Assembly (NCBI RefSeq): GCF_023273895.1
Contig: NZ_CP096883.1
Coordinates: 3,596,001-3,660,000 of the forward strand
Reading direction: 5' to 3'
Origin: Sphingobacterium sp. PCS056
GTDB lineage: Bacteria > Bacteroidota > Bacteroidia > Sphingobacteriales > Sphingobacteriaceae
DNA: 64,000 nucleotides
The notes below the pieces were generated by a model. It ran no database searches. It was not told where the DNA came from and saw only the letters and a program-made list of their open reading frames with translations. Positions 46,500-55,117 of the stretch are shown piece by piece. Each line of letters starts with the position of its first letter. The stretch's first letter is position 1. Both the position numbers and the translations under genes were made by a program.

Positions 46500-47258
46500 T
46501 TAAGCTGTTGCATATTTTTCTACGATATTTTTGAAATTGGGATGTTTCGAAACCACTTCTCCCAATACAATTATTGCAGGAACACCAATACGTTTTTCTT
46601 GCGTTTCATCCAAAATATCATTAATAGTGCCCATTATAATTTTCTCATCTGGCGTAGAGCCATTTTGGATCAACGCAATGGGAAGATTTTCTTTGCCATG
46701 CTTTCTATACAATTCCACGATCTCCGTCAGCTTTCCAAAACCCATCAAAACTACAACTGTAGCATTGGTTTTAACAGCAGCATATAGATCTTCAGACAGT
46801 TTACCAGCAGTCGTAGACCCCGTGATCACCCAAAAACTTTCACTTATGCCGCGGAAAGTCAACGGAATTTTTTGCAAACCAGTAAGCCCGATGCTCGAAG
46901 AGATACCTGGGACAACAGCTGTTTCAATGTCAAATTGGCTCACAAAATCCAGCTCTTCACCACCACGGCCAAAGACAAATGGATCGCCACCTTTCAGACG
47001 CACCACATGACCATGTGTGCATGCATAATCAACCAATAGCTGATTGATCTGGTCTTGTGAAGTAGAGAGCTGTTCCGCCCGTTTTCCTACATATATTTTT
47101 GTGCAATTTTCACTAGCAAAATCCAATAGACTTTCATCAACTAAGGCATCATATAAAATCACATCGGCAGATTTGATTGCCTTTATACCTTTTAAACTGA
47201 TCAATTCAGGATCTCCAGGACCAGCTCCGACCAAGGTTACTTTGGGTTTAATATTCAT
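46500..47258 (-). CDS. cobA: Uroporphyrinogen-III C-methyltransferase
   Basis: SAM-dependent enzyme methylating uroporphyrinogen III at C2 and C7 to precorrin-2, the branch point to siroheme. Its 252 residues are standard: VGAGPGDPELISLKGIKAI (N-terminal signature), YVGKRAEQ, VRLKGGDPFVFGRGGEE (glycine-rich SAM site) and VPGISSSIG. It begins 16 nt after the sulfite reductase gene and its stop abuts the met8-like gene. Since it sits in the cys operon it most likely serves siroheme, not cobalamin. Confidence 0.96.
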   Translation of the reverse strand: MNIKPKVTLVGAGPGDPELISLKGIKAIKSADVILYDALVDESLLDFASENCTKIYVGKRAEQLSTSQDQINQLLVDYACTHGHVVRLKGGDPFVFGRGGEELDFVSQFDIETAVVPGISSSIGLTGLQKIPLTFRGISESFWVITGSTTAGKLSEDLYAAVKTNATVVVLMGFGKLTEIVELYRKHGKENLPIALIQNGSTPDEKIIMGTINDILDETQEKRIGVPAIIVLGEVVSKHPNFKNIVEKYATA

Positions 47259-47274
47259 TCTTCTATCCTCCTCA

Positions 47275-49377
47275 TTAATTGACCTTCACACTATTTCTAT
47301 ACGCATACACTGCATTAAAGAAAATATTCAAGCTCGCAAGATAATTTTCAGCAAACTCGGGTGTAGGTTCATTCTTATTAATTTGTAAAACCAATTCTGG
47401 AAATGTCGTTTCCAAACTAAACAACTGCTGCTCCACAAATTGGGTTTGAAATTCCTGGATCACAGCATGCTGTGAACTCACATTTACACCTTTATCCAAT
47501 AATAAAGCTTTGGCACAACCGACAAACGTACTATAGGCATGGTATATCGAATCCGCATATTTCCTTTCTTCAAAAGCAGAAATCGCCCAGCCTTTCTTTT
47601 CTTCGGCTTCATAGATCAAGGTAGCGACCAGATCAATCACCACACCCGCACATTCACCTACGCCAATTGCTGTTTCAAAAGTCTCTTGATGTCCCCAATC
47701 AATATATTCATCATCCGACAATGTCGTCAAGTCTGCCAATGGCTTCAATAAGGTATAAAAGTAATTTTTTGACTGACGGTCATAATAAGCATGGAAGTTT
47801 TCACCTTCCTGTACATTCTTTTTATAATCCGATAAGACCAAATCTACCACATGTAACACTCTTTTCGTCGGCACTTTAATGATTCTTTCAGCCACACGGC
47901 CCACGCCATCGCCAACAGTACCACCACCGATCATCACTTGTGCTGCAGGAACAACTTTCCCATTCGCTTTGACAGAGCTACCATGAAATCCCAGATGGGC
48001 CAAACCATGTTGACCACAAGAATTCATACAACCCGATATTTTTATCTTTAGTTCCTTATTATAGACAAAGTCGGCATAAAACTCACGGATATACGTTTCG
48101 ATCACCCGAGCCATCTCTGTACTATTGGAGATACCCAAATTACAAGTATCCGTACCTGGACAAGTCGTCACATCCGATGTGCTCTGAAATCCCGCAGAAG
48201 CCAATTCCAGTTTCTTCAACTGCTGATAGATATGAGGCAGAGATCGCTCAGTAGCATATTTTAAGAGTAATCCTTGATTTTGTGTGAAACGAATCTCATC
48301 GGCTACTAGACCATCTAGTCCTGCGACTAGCGCTCGCGCTTTTTCCGTAGGAAGATCACCTGTAGATATCTTAACAAATACCCCATAATAGCCTTTCTGC
48401 TTTTGTTCAAACGTATTTGTCGACTTCCAGATCAGATATTCAGCGTCTTCATCCAATGATAGATGCGCAATAGCACTTGTATCTGGCGGAGTCGGTTGAC
48501 TAATGGTATCTCGGTCAATCGGAAAAGATTTAACAGCATTTGCAACACGCTCTTCCGCGATCAGTCGCAATACTTCATCAATACCCAATTTTTGGATCAA
48601 GTATTTAAAACGTGCTTTATTTCGATTATTACGTTCACCATAGCGGTCAAAGACACGTAAAGAAGACTCCACAAAAGGAATCAACTGATCTTCATGTAAA
48701 AATTCATGTACCAGATGTGCTAGAAAAGGTTGAGATCCCAGTCCACCACCTAATAGAACTTTAAAACCGCGTTCCTCCTGTCCATCAACGATCTTTACTT
48801 TAGGAATAAAGCCCAGATCATGGATATAAGAAAAAGCAGTATCATCATCTGACGACGAAAATGACATTTTAAATTTACGGCCCATTTCCGCACAGATCGG
48901 GTTTCTTAAACAAAATTCAAAAACAGCCTGTGCGTAAGGAGAAACATCAAAAGGTTCTTTTGGATCTATACCGGCTGTAGGAGATGCTGTTACATTACGC
49001 ACCGTGTTGCCACATGCTTCACGTAAAGTAATATCATCCTCAGCCAATTGAGCCCATAATTCTGGTGTACGATCTAGACTAACAAAGTGAATCTGAATAT
49101 CCTGTCTTGTCGTGATATGCAAATTACGAATCGCATATTCATCAGAAACGTCCGATATTTTGATGACTTGTTTGAAAGTTGCTTTTCCAAAAGGCAATTT
49201 AATACGCACCATTTGCACTCCGGGCTGACGTTGTCCGTAAACCCCTCTTGCTAGGCGTAAAGAACGAAATTTTTCATCCGTAATCTTCCCCTCTTGAAAA
49301 AGTCTAATTTTCTTTTCTAAATCTATAATCTCTTGCTCAACCACAGGGTTTTCAAGCTCTGTACGGAAACTTTGCAT
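47275..49377 (-). CDS. Siroheme sulfite/nitrite reductase with C-terminal HEPN-like domain
   Basis: A 700-residue reductase, first gene of the sulfate-assimilation operon. The first 560 residues form the duplicated ferredoxin-like sulfite/nitrite reductase fold, with the siroheme-[4Fe-4S] Cys ligands in CPGTDTCNLG (C-x5-C) and GCMNSCGQHG (C-x3-C). Residues about 565-700 form an extra helical domain (FEERKYADSIYHAYSTFVGCAKALLL) resembling HEPN domains. It lacks a clear catalytic R-x4-6-H, so it is probably structural or nucleotide-binding (inference). With the siroheme and APS genes beside it, sulfite is the likely substrate. No CysJ flavoprotein is nearby, so ferredoxin may be the donor. Confidence 0.9.
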   Translation of the reverse strand: MQSFRTELENPVVEQEIIDLEKKIRLFQEGKITDEKFRSLRLARGVYGQRQPGVQMVRIKLPFGKATFKQVIKISDVSDEYAIRNLHITTRQDIQIHFVSLDRTPELWAQLAEDDITLREACGNTVRNVTASPTAGIDPKEPFDVSPYAQAVFEFCLRNPICAEMGRKFKMSFSSSDDDTAFSYIHDLGFIPKVKIVDGQEERGFKVLLGGGLGSQPFLAHLVHEFLHEDQLIPFVESSLRVFDRYGERNNRNKARFKYLIQKLGIDEVLRLIAEERVANAVKSFPIDRDTISQPTPPDTSAIAHLSLDEDAEYLIWKSTNTFEQKQKGYYGVFVKISTGDLPTEKARALVAGLDGLVADEIRFTQNQGLLLKYATERSLPHIYQQLKKLELASAGFQSTSDVTTCPGTDTCNLGISNSTEMARVIETYIREFYADFVYNKELKIKISGCMNSCGQHGLAHLGFHGSSVKANGKVVPAAQVMIGGGTVGDGVGRVAERIIKVPTKRVLHVVDLVLSDYKKNVQEGENFHAYYDRQSKNYFYTLLKPLADLTTLSDDEYIDWGHQETFETAIGVGECAGVVIDLVATLIYEAEEKKGWAISAFEERKYADSIYHAYSTFVGCAKALLLDKGVNVSSQHAVIQEFQTQFVEQQLFSLETTFPELVLQINKNEPTPEFAENYLASLNIFFNAVYAYRNSVKVN

Positions 49378-49522
49378 ATGCTGAAATTGTATTTATTTGG
49401 TCTGTATTCTCTTCTATTGGTTCAAAAGTAGAAAAAAAAACGATATAATCTATAAAATCTATTAAATTAATATATATTTGTCAAAAATATTATTGTAGAC
49501 CAATCCTATAGATATACATAAA
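49378..49522. promoter_or_regulatory. Divergent promoter region between the cys operon and the PstSCAB-like operon
   Basis: On the minus strand TACTTTTG (49430-49423) is the -7 box of the cys operon. On the plus strand TATATTTG (49473-49480) is the -7 box of the transporter. Between them lies an exact 9-nt tandem repeat AATCTATAA-AATCTATTA (49447-49464), a candidate operator shared by both units. A related inverted motif CTATAGATAT is at about 49506-49515. Confidence 0.5.
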
Positions 49523-50494
49523 ATGATAAAAAACAACTGTAATTTACTTGTAATAAGCTTATTGTTGTTGCTTAATAATAATGCATGCGCTCCAAAAATT
49601 GAAAACGGATACACTAAGGAACGAGGTTTCGAAGGAAATATTTCTTTGTCTGGAGCATTTGCCCTCTATCCTTTAGTTGTTTTATGGAGTGAAGAATTTA
49701 AAAAGGAACATCCACTTGTTCGCTTTAATATTTCTGCCGGTGGAGCCGGAAAAGGAATTGCCGATGCGCTGACTGGAATGGTCGATATTGGACTGATTTC
49801 TCGCGATCTTCATCCCGAAGAAATGAAAAATGGTGCATATCCCATTCATGTTGCAAAAGATGCCGTTATCTGTACCATCAATGCCGACAATCCAAACTAC
49901 CGTCTACTGAAGGAACGCGGATTGACCAATGCAGAACTAAAAAATATCTTTATTTACAATAAGTATAAAACGTGGAATGACATTGATAAACGTTTTACAA
50001 CAGATCCTGTAACGGTGTATACACGTGCAGATGCTGCTGGAGCAGCTGAAACATGGGCCAATTTTTTTAAAAGTAAACAAGAAGATTTAAAAGGAGTCGG
50101 CATATTTGGTGATCCCGGCATTGCACAAGCGGTCAAAGATGATCAAAATGCCATCGGTTTCAATAATATCAATTATGTCTATGATTTAAAGACAAAAAAA
50201 GTAATGGATAAGATTGATGTACTGCCCATAGATCTCAATGGCGATGGCAGCATCAATGAACAGGAAAGTTTCTATAATACGATTGATGAACTGACAGATG
50301 CCGTGAGTAATAATAGATATCCAAGCCCGCCATCCAGAGACCTGTCTTTTATCACAAAAGGCAAGCCCGACAATTTACTGCTTAAAGAATTCATCTCTTT
50401 CGTCTTAAAGAAAAAATCGCAGAGCTATTTACTGGAGAATGGCTATGTGCCGCTAACAGAAACATTTATGAACGAAGAATTGAAAAAGTTATAA
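49523..50494 (+). CDS. PstS-like ABC transporter substrate-binding lipoprotein, non-canonical binding site
   Basis: A 323-residue binding protein with a lipobox ending Cys22 (NNNAC). The fold is that of PstS-type phosphate-binding proteins, but the ligand loops differ. SGAFALYP replaces the usual SGSTTVxP, SAGGAGKGI replaces GGGSGTGI, and RADAAGAAETW replaces R-x-DGSGT. The Ser/Thr hydroxyls that hold phosphate are thus largely Ala, while the Arg (TRAD) and SRD are kept. Its place divergent from the sulfate operon raises the possibility that sulfate or another oxyanion is the ligand (inference). It is the first gene of the pstSCAB-like operon. Confidence 0.85.
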   Translation: MIKNNCNLLVISLLLLLNNNACAPKIENGYTKERGFEGNISLSGAFALYPLVVLWSEEFKKEHPLVRFNISAGGAGKGIADALTGMVDIGLISRDLHPEEMKNGAYPIHVAKDAVICTINADNPNYRLLKERGLTNAELKNIFIYNKYKTWNDIDKRFTTDPVTVYTRADAAGAAETWANFFKSKQEDLKGVGIFGDPGIAQAVKDDQNAIGFNNINYVYDLKTKKVMDKIDVLPIDLNGDGSINEQESFYNTIDELTDAVSNNRYPSPPSRDLSFITKGKPDNLLLKEFISFVLKKKSQSYLLENGYVPLTETFMNEELKKL

Positions 50495-50495
50495 T

Positions 50496-51392
50496 ATGTT
50501 GCGAACAAGATTAATAAAAAATGCTATTGCAAAGCAGTCAAGCTTTGTTTTGTTGCTTATCTCCCTTTCGGTTGTGATCATTATTGGTATTGGCTTGACT
50601 TTCAAGTCGATCCCTTTATTTGAAACCTTCAATATTTGGGATCTTCTGACGAATCATATCTGGGCGCCCATGAAAGGAAGTTTTGGATTTCTCCCTTTCA
50701 TTATGGGTACATTAAGTGTCACACTTGTCGCCCTGCTCATCTCTTGCCCACTTTGTATCCTCAGTTCAATTTATTTGACGGAATATGCTTCCGATACATT
50801 AAAAAATATCGTGTTACCTCTGATCAACGTCTTGGCTGCAATTCCTCCCGTACTATATGGGGTATGGGGCGTACTGTTTATTGTACCAGCAATACAATCC
50901 TACATAGCTCCTATATTTGGTGTCTCTACTTCAGGATATACGATTTTAGCCGGCGGCATCGTATTATCGGTTATGATCTTTCCGATCATGATCAGTATTA
51001 TGGTCGAAGTACTCAAAACAATACCTGCGGAACTCAAAGCCGCTTCTCTATCTTTAGGAGCGACCAAATGGGAAACTGCCCAAAAGGTGATCTTACGCCG
51101 AGCAAAACCGGGTATTATTGCCGCGATTGTTCTCGCCATCTCCCGAGCATTTGGAGAAACAATAGCCGTCTTGATGGTCTGTGGCAATGTGCCCAAGATA
51201 CCAACATCCATCTTTGACGCAGGATATCCGATTCCAGCACTAATTGCCAATAACTTTGGCGAGATGATGTCTATTCCCCTTTACGATTCAGCACTGATGT
51301 TTTCCGCTTTACTCCTATTTGTGATTATTTTCGGATTCAACTTAATTTCACGTATCATATTAAACAGATTGGAGGGCAAACACAATGGATAA
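50496..51392 (+). CDS. PstC-like ABC transporter permease
   Basis: A 298-residue inner-membrane permease with six hydrophobic helices. It matches PstC-type permeases: IPPVLYGVWGVLF and the cytoplasmic EAA loop (AELKAASLSLGATKWETAQKVILRRAKPGI) followed by SRAFGETIAVLMV. It starts 1 nt after the binding-protein stop codon and overlaps the next permease gene by 8 nt. The family normally carries phosphate. The ligand here depends on the unusual binding protein. Confidence 0.9.
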   Translation: MLRTRLIKNAIAKQSSFVLLLISLSVVIIIGIGLTFKSIPLFETFNIWDLLTNHIWAPMKGSFGFLPFIMGTLSVTLVALLISCPLCILSSIYLTEYASDTLKNIVLPLINVLAAIPPVLYGVWGVLFIVPAIQSYIAPIFGVSTSGYTILAGGIVLSVMIFPIMISIMVEVLKTIPAELKAASLSLGATKWETAQKVILRRAKPGIIAAIVLAISRAFGETIAVLMVCGNVPKIPTSIFDAGYPIPALIANNFGEMMSIPLYDSALMFSALLLFVIIFGFNLISRIILNRLEGKHNG

Positions 51393-52239
51393 TCTAAAAA
51401 AAAGACTTTTTAAAGAAAAGATTGCGAAAGGCTTTATGCGGCTATCAGGTATGCTGGTCACAGGTTCACTTTTTTTTATTATCGGTACAATACTCTACAA
51501 GGGTTTACCATATCTATCTTGGGAGATGGTCAGCCAACTGCCTCAAGGAGGATTTTATATGGGTAAAGAAGGAGGAATATTAAATGCTATTCTCGGTTCG
51601 CTCTATCTCGCTGGGGTCGCGACCCTGTTAGCGACTATCATTGGAGTTCCGATCGCTTTATTTTTAAATATATACATCAAAACCTCTTCCAGATTAGCGC
51701 AATATTCAAAATTGATGTTCGATATTCTTTACGGTATCCCTTCCATCGTATATGGTGCTGTAGGATTTACTATTATGGTCTATTTTGGTATCCGTGCATC
51801 CTTACTTGGGGGTATTATCACCATTACATTACTAACTATACCGATCGTGGTCCGTACAGTCGATGAATTGATCCGAACAGTCCCCAACGATTTGAAGCAT
51901 GTGACTTTGTCCTTAGGTGCCACCAACTGGGAAGTAGCAAAGGTCTTTATTTTACATATTAAACCAGGTATTTTCACCGCTATATTATTGGCATTTGGAC
52001 GTTCTATTGGTGATGTCGCTGGCGTGTTGTTGACCACGGGATTCAGTGACAATCTCCCACGGTATATTGACGAACCAGCAGCAACTCTACCGCTGGCTAT
52101 TTTTTTCCAGTTAAGCAGTCCTATTCCTGAAGTCCAAGGTCGTGCCTACGCATCTGCACTTATTTTAACTTTTATCATTCTAATTATTGTTATATGCACT
52201 CACATCCTATCATCGAAACAGAACAAACACAAGTTGTAA
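51385..52239 (+). CDS. PstA-like ABC transporter permease
   Basis: A 284-residue inner-membrane permease, partner of the PstC-like protein. It has the family blocks DILYGIPSIVYGAVGFTIMV, EAA loop DLKHVTLSLGATNWEVAKVFILHIKPGI and GRSIGDVAGVLLTTGF. The last reads GDVA where PstA proteins usually have GETA, a small departure near the translocation path. Its 3' end overlaps the ATPase gene by 46 nt. Confidence 0.9.
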   Translation: MDNLKKRLFKEKIAKGFMRLSGMLVTGSLFFIIGTILYKGLPYLSWEMVSQLPQGGFYMGKEGGILNAILGSLYLAGVATLLATIIGVPIALFLNIYIKTSSRLAQYSKLMFDILYGIPSIVYGAVGFTIMVYFGIRASLLGGIITITLLTIPIVVRTVDELIRTVPNDLKHVTLSLGATNWEVAKVFILHIKPGIFTAILLAFGRSIGDVAGVLLTTGFSDNLPRYIDEPAATLPLAIFFQLSSPIPEVQGRAYASALILTFIILIIVICTHILSSKQNKHKL

Positions 52240-53003
52240 ACCCTGCTATTCAGCCGCATATTCAAATACAAGATCTGAATATTCATATTGATGGGCACCA
52301 TATTTTAAAAAACATCAATTTGTCACTACCCAATAATAGTATCACCTCGATCATTGGTCCATCAGGCTGTGGAAAGACAACATTATTAAAAACACTGAAC
52401 CGCCTGATCGATGATACTAAAGGTGTGCAGGTATCCGGATCAGTCTTTGTCAATGGTGAAGATATTTATGCACCAAATGCCGAAGTGACCCATATCCGAA
52501 AAAAAATGGGACTGCTTTCTCAAAAACCTTTTCCACTACCGATGTCGATCTATGATAATATCGCTTATGGGCCACGCATCCATGGTACACGAAACAAAAA
52601 GGAATTAAACGCAATCGTAGAGACACAGCTGAAGAATGTAGGCCTTTGGGAAGAGGTCAAAGATCGATTGGACCAATCCGCCACGAGGCTTTCTATTGGT
52701 CAACAGCAACGCCTATGCTTAGCTCGAGGACTAGCGGTCAAACCAGAGATTATCTTAGGAGACGAATCGACATCTGCACTCGATCCGATCTCCACGCAGA
52801 CCATTGAAAATCTTTTGATTGAACTCAAGAAAGATTATACCATTGTACTGGTTACCCACATCCTGAGACAAGCACGCCGTGTATCCGATTATATTATTTT
52901 TGTATATGGTGGAGAGATCCTTGAGTTTGGAAAAACAGAAGAAGTACTCTTAAATCCTAAACATGAGATCACCCGACAATACGTCAAAGGATTTATTTCA
53001 TGA
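52194..53003 (+). CDS. PstB-like ABC transporter ATP-binding protein
   Basis: A 269-residue ATPase with Walker A GPSGCGKTTL, Q-loop LLSQKPFPLPMSIYDNIAYGPRIHG (a PstB hallmark), signature LSIGQQQRLCLARGLA (LSIGQ in place of the usual LSGGQ), Walker B ILGDEST (Gly-Asp-Glu, where most have DEP) and the H-loop THILRQARRVSDY. No later in-frame ATG precedes the Walker A motif, so the start lies 46 nt inside the PstA-like gene, implying coupled translation. It is the last gene of the operon. Confidence 0.92.
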   Translation: MHSHPIIETEQTQVVNPAIQPHIQIQDLNIHIDGHHILKNINLSLPNNSITSIIGPSGCGKTTLLKTLNRLIDDTKGVQVSGSVFVNGEDIYAPNAEVTHIRKKMGLLSQKPFPLPMSIYDNIAYGPRIHGTRNKKELNAIVETQLKNVGLWEEVKDRLDQSATRLSIGQQQRLCLARGLAVKPEIILGDESTSALDPISTQTIENLLIELKKDYTIVLVTHILRQARRVSDYIIFVYGGEILEFGKTEEVLLNPKHEITRQYVKGFIS

Positions 53004-53055
53004 TAATGAGCTGACGTGCGTATTTTTTAATAAATTATTTATATTTTTATATGAT

Positions 53056-54306
53056 ATGAAACAATTCAACTTGTCTATGAAAAGTAAATTAGCCACCGTA
53101 CTGATTAGTTCTTTTGCCTTGTACTCGTGTTCAAACGGGACTACGGGGGCAGAAACCAATACAGTAGATAGCATCTATCCAGCTGTTGAAAAAAATGAAG
53201 CCAATACAAAATACAAACCTGCTTTTGCGGGTCAAACACGTATCAATGGCGTAAAGACCAACACGGCATTTGAAGGAGTCGTATTGAATACCACCTTAAA
53301 ATCTCCTTGGGGCATAGCAGCGCTACCAGATGGACGGTTACTGATCACAGAAAAAGAAGGTACATTTAGAATTGCTACTACCGATGGCAAAGTTTCAGAG
53401 CCGATAACAGGACTGCCAAAAGTAGATTCGGATGGGCAAGGTGGATTGTTAGGATTGACAATCGATCCAAATTTTGAAACCAATCGCATGATTTACTTTG
53501 TTTTTGCAGAGCCAAGTGCAGAGGGCAACTTGACAGCAGTAGGCAAAGGAAAATTATCTGCCGATGATAAAACAATAGAAAATGTAGCCGTTATTTATCG
53601 AGCTACTCCCAAATACAAAGGCAAGTTACATTACGGTGGACGGATCTTATTTGACAAGTCCGGCAATTTAATCGTGAGTACCGGCGAACGTTCAGATCTA
53701 GCAACCAGACCACAAGCACAAGATCTCAAATCAGGATTAGGTAAGATTGTCAGAATCACGACAGATGGTGCGCCTGCATCGGGCAACCCATTTGCAGGAC
53801 AAGCTGATGTAAGGCCAGAAATATACAGTTACGGTCATAGAAATGTACAAGGTCTGGCACTACATCCAGAAACTGGTGATCTGTGGGAAACTGAATTTGG
53901 TCCACGTGGCGGAGATGAATTGAACCGTATTGAAGCTGGTAAAAACTACGGATGGCCGACCATTACTTATGGATTAGAGTACAGTGGCGAAAAAGTAGGT
54001 GATGCCATTCAGCAAAAAGAAGGATTAGAACAGCCCGTTTACTATTGGGATCCTGTCTTATCGCCAAGCGGTATAACATTCTATACCGGAGATCGTATTC
54101 CGGAGTGGAAAAACAACCTATTTATCAGCGGTCTAAGCAGTACACATATTGCGCGATTGGTCATCAAAGACAATAAAGTCGTTGGCGAAGAGCGATTATT
54201 GGCTAAAGAAGGACAGCGTTTTAGAGATATCACGCAAGGCAAAGATGGCGCACTATATGCGATCACCGATTTAGGAAGACTCTATAAAATCGATAAAAAG
54301 AACTAA
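53056..54306 (+). CDS. PQQ-dependent sugar dehydrogenase (soluble aldose dehydrogenase type), lipoprotein
   Basis: A 416-residue protein. The ATG at 53056 starts a lipoprotein signal with lipobox LYSC (Cys25); the open frame reaches further upstream but that part has no signal-like start. A six-bladed beta-propeller follows, with the GSDH-family pattern: SPWGIAALPDGRLLITEKEG, GQGGLLGLTIDPNF, HYGGRILFD, YSYGHRNVQGLALHP and ETEFGPRGGDELNRI (His and Arg residues of the PQQ/Ca site). It oxidises aldoses in the periplasm or at the outer membrane if PQQ is available. No pqq biosynthesis genes are in the window. It is 52 nt after the PstB-like gene. Confidence 0.88.
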   Translation: MKQFNLSMKSKLATVLISSFALYSCSNGTTGAETNTVDSIYPAVEKNEANTKYKPAFAGQTRINGVKTNTAFEGVVLNTTLKSPWGIAALPDGRLLITEKEGTFRIATTDGKVSEPITGLPKVDSDGQGGLLGLTIDPNFETNRMIYFVFAEPSAEGNLTAVGKGKLSADDKTIENVAVIYRATPKYKGKLHYGGRILFDKSGNLIVSTGERSDLATRPQAQDLKSGLGKIVRITTDGAPASGNPFAGQADVRPEIYSYGHRNVQGLALHPETGDLWETEFGPRGGDELNRIEAGKNYGWPTITYGLEYSGEKVGDAIQQKEGLEQPVYYWDPVLSPSGITFYTGDRIPEWKNNLFISGLSSTHIARLVIKDNKVVGEERLLAKEGQRFRDITQGKDGALYAITDLGRLYKIDKKN

Positions 54307-54324
54307 TCTTTTCGAAATAAATGC

Positions 54325-54355
54325 AAAAAGGTAACCGATGGGGTTACCTTTTTTT
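54325..54355 (+). terminator. Terminator of the sugar-dehydrogenase gene
   Basis: Stem AAAAAGGTAACC / GGTTACCTTTTT (54325-54336 and 54342-54353) with loop GATGG and T's. Confidence 0.85.
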
Positions 54356-54365
54356 ATATAGCGGT

Positions 54366-54677
54366 ATGAATAACAAAAGAGATAGTATGATCAGACACGT
54401 TGTTTTTCGGATTTTAGCACTAATTATATTGTTGTTCATAGCTATTCCCATTGCGATGGCACAACTCGATCCCGCTCGCCGTTGCGGGACCGGCGATATT
54501 GGTGCTATCCTATTTTTTATGGGTATAAATTATCTAGTTTGGATGATCTACCTACTTGCAGAATCTTTTTTCTTATATCGTAAGCATGAAATCGCAAAAT
54601 TCAAGTTCAATGTGATCGCTGCCTTGATCCTTCCCATCTTTATATTAGTATCTTTTGTTTTTAATCTGATGGATTAA
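54366..54677 (+). CDS. Small hypothetical membrane protein
   Basis: A 103-residue protein counted from the ATG at 54366 (MNNKRDSM). An upstream ATG at 54321 is inside the terminator hairpin and is rejected; MIRHVVF at 54387 is another possible start. There are three hydrophobic segments: one near the N-terminus (ILALIILLFIAIPIAMAQ), one in the middle (AILFFMGINYLVWMIYLL) and one at the end (VIAALILPIFILVSFVF). A short RRCGTGD loop lies between the first two. I do not recognise the family. It converges with the GNAT gene, overlapping its end by 4 nt. Confidence 0.6.
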   Translation: MNNKRDSMIRHVVFRILALIILLFIAIPIAMAQLDPARRCGTGDIGAILFFMGINYLVWMIYLLAESFFLYRKHEIAKFKFNVIAALILPIFILVSFVFNLMD

Positions 54678-55117
54678 GAACTCAATTCCATACTATAAAG
54701 ATCAAAATCTTTCGCCCAATAGTCCTTTACAATCTGGTTTAAAATAAAACCATTTTTTTGATAAAACAAATACGTCAGCTGCGAAGTACGGACCGTAATC
54801 CGATCGATATCCGGCATACTTTTTAAAATTGCAATCCGGTGTTCCAATAATTTTCTTCCGTAGCCTTTACCTTGTTCACTAGGCAGGACAATATCCCAGC
54901 TGATTACACCCCTTCTTTCTTCCAGTTCGAGGTTGATACCACCACAGGCCACTATTTTACCCTCCGCTTCCAGCACAAAGTATTGCTCGATTTCAAAATC
55001 GAGGTAGTACTTCAAATCCTCCATTTCATCTTGAGCAAAATAAGCTGGAATATTTTCTTGCATGACACTCAATACGATCTCCCGATCTCTTACCTCGTAA
55101 GCTCTAATTACAACCAT
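54674..55117 (-). CDS. GNAT family N-acetyltransferase
   Basis: A 147-residue acetyltransferase. The GNAT fold is clear, with the acetyl-CoA loop in LPSEQGKGYGRKLLEHRIAIL and the closing TSQLTYLFYQKNGF. It is cytoplasmic, with an unknown amine substrate. Its start overlaps the end of the diacylglycerol kinase gene by 10 nt, so the two are translationally coupled. Confidence 0.88.
   Translation of the reverse strand: MVVIRAYEVRDREIVLSVMQENIPAYFAQDEMEDLKYYLDFEIEQYFVLEAEGKIVACGGINLELEERRGVISWDIVLPSEQGKGYGRKLLEHRIAILKSMPDIDRITVRTSQLTYLFYQKNGFILNQIVKDYWAKDFDLYSMELSS

Noticed and set aside
46531..47010. Open frame of 159 codons on the plus strand inside cobA
   Set aside because: It is antisense to a well-conserved enzyme and has no protein-like motif; similar shadows occur across the whole cys operon.
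52963..53055. Upstream 31-codon extension of the sugar dehydrogenase
   Set aside because: It overlaps the 3' end of the PstB-like gene and would bury the lipoprotein signal that starts at 53056.
54321..54365. N-terminal extension of the small membrane protein from ATG 54321
   Set aside because: This ATG and the next codons lie in the terminator hairpin of the upstream gene. The hydrophobic protein starts sensibly at 54366 or 54387.
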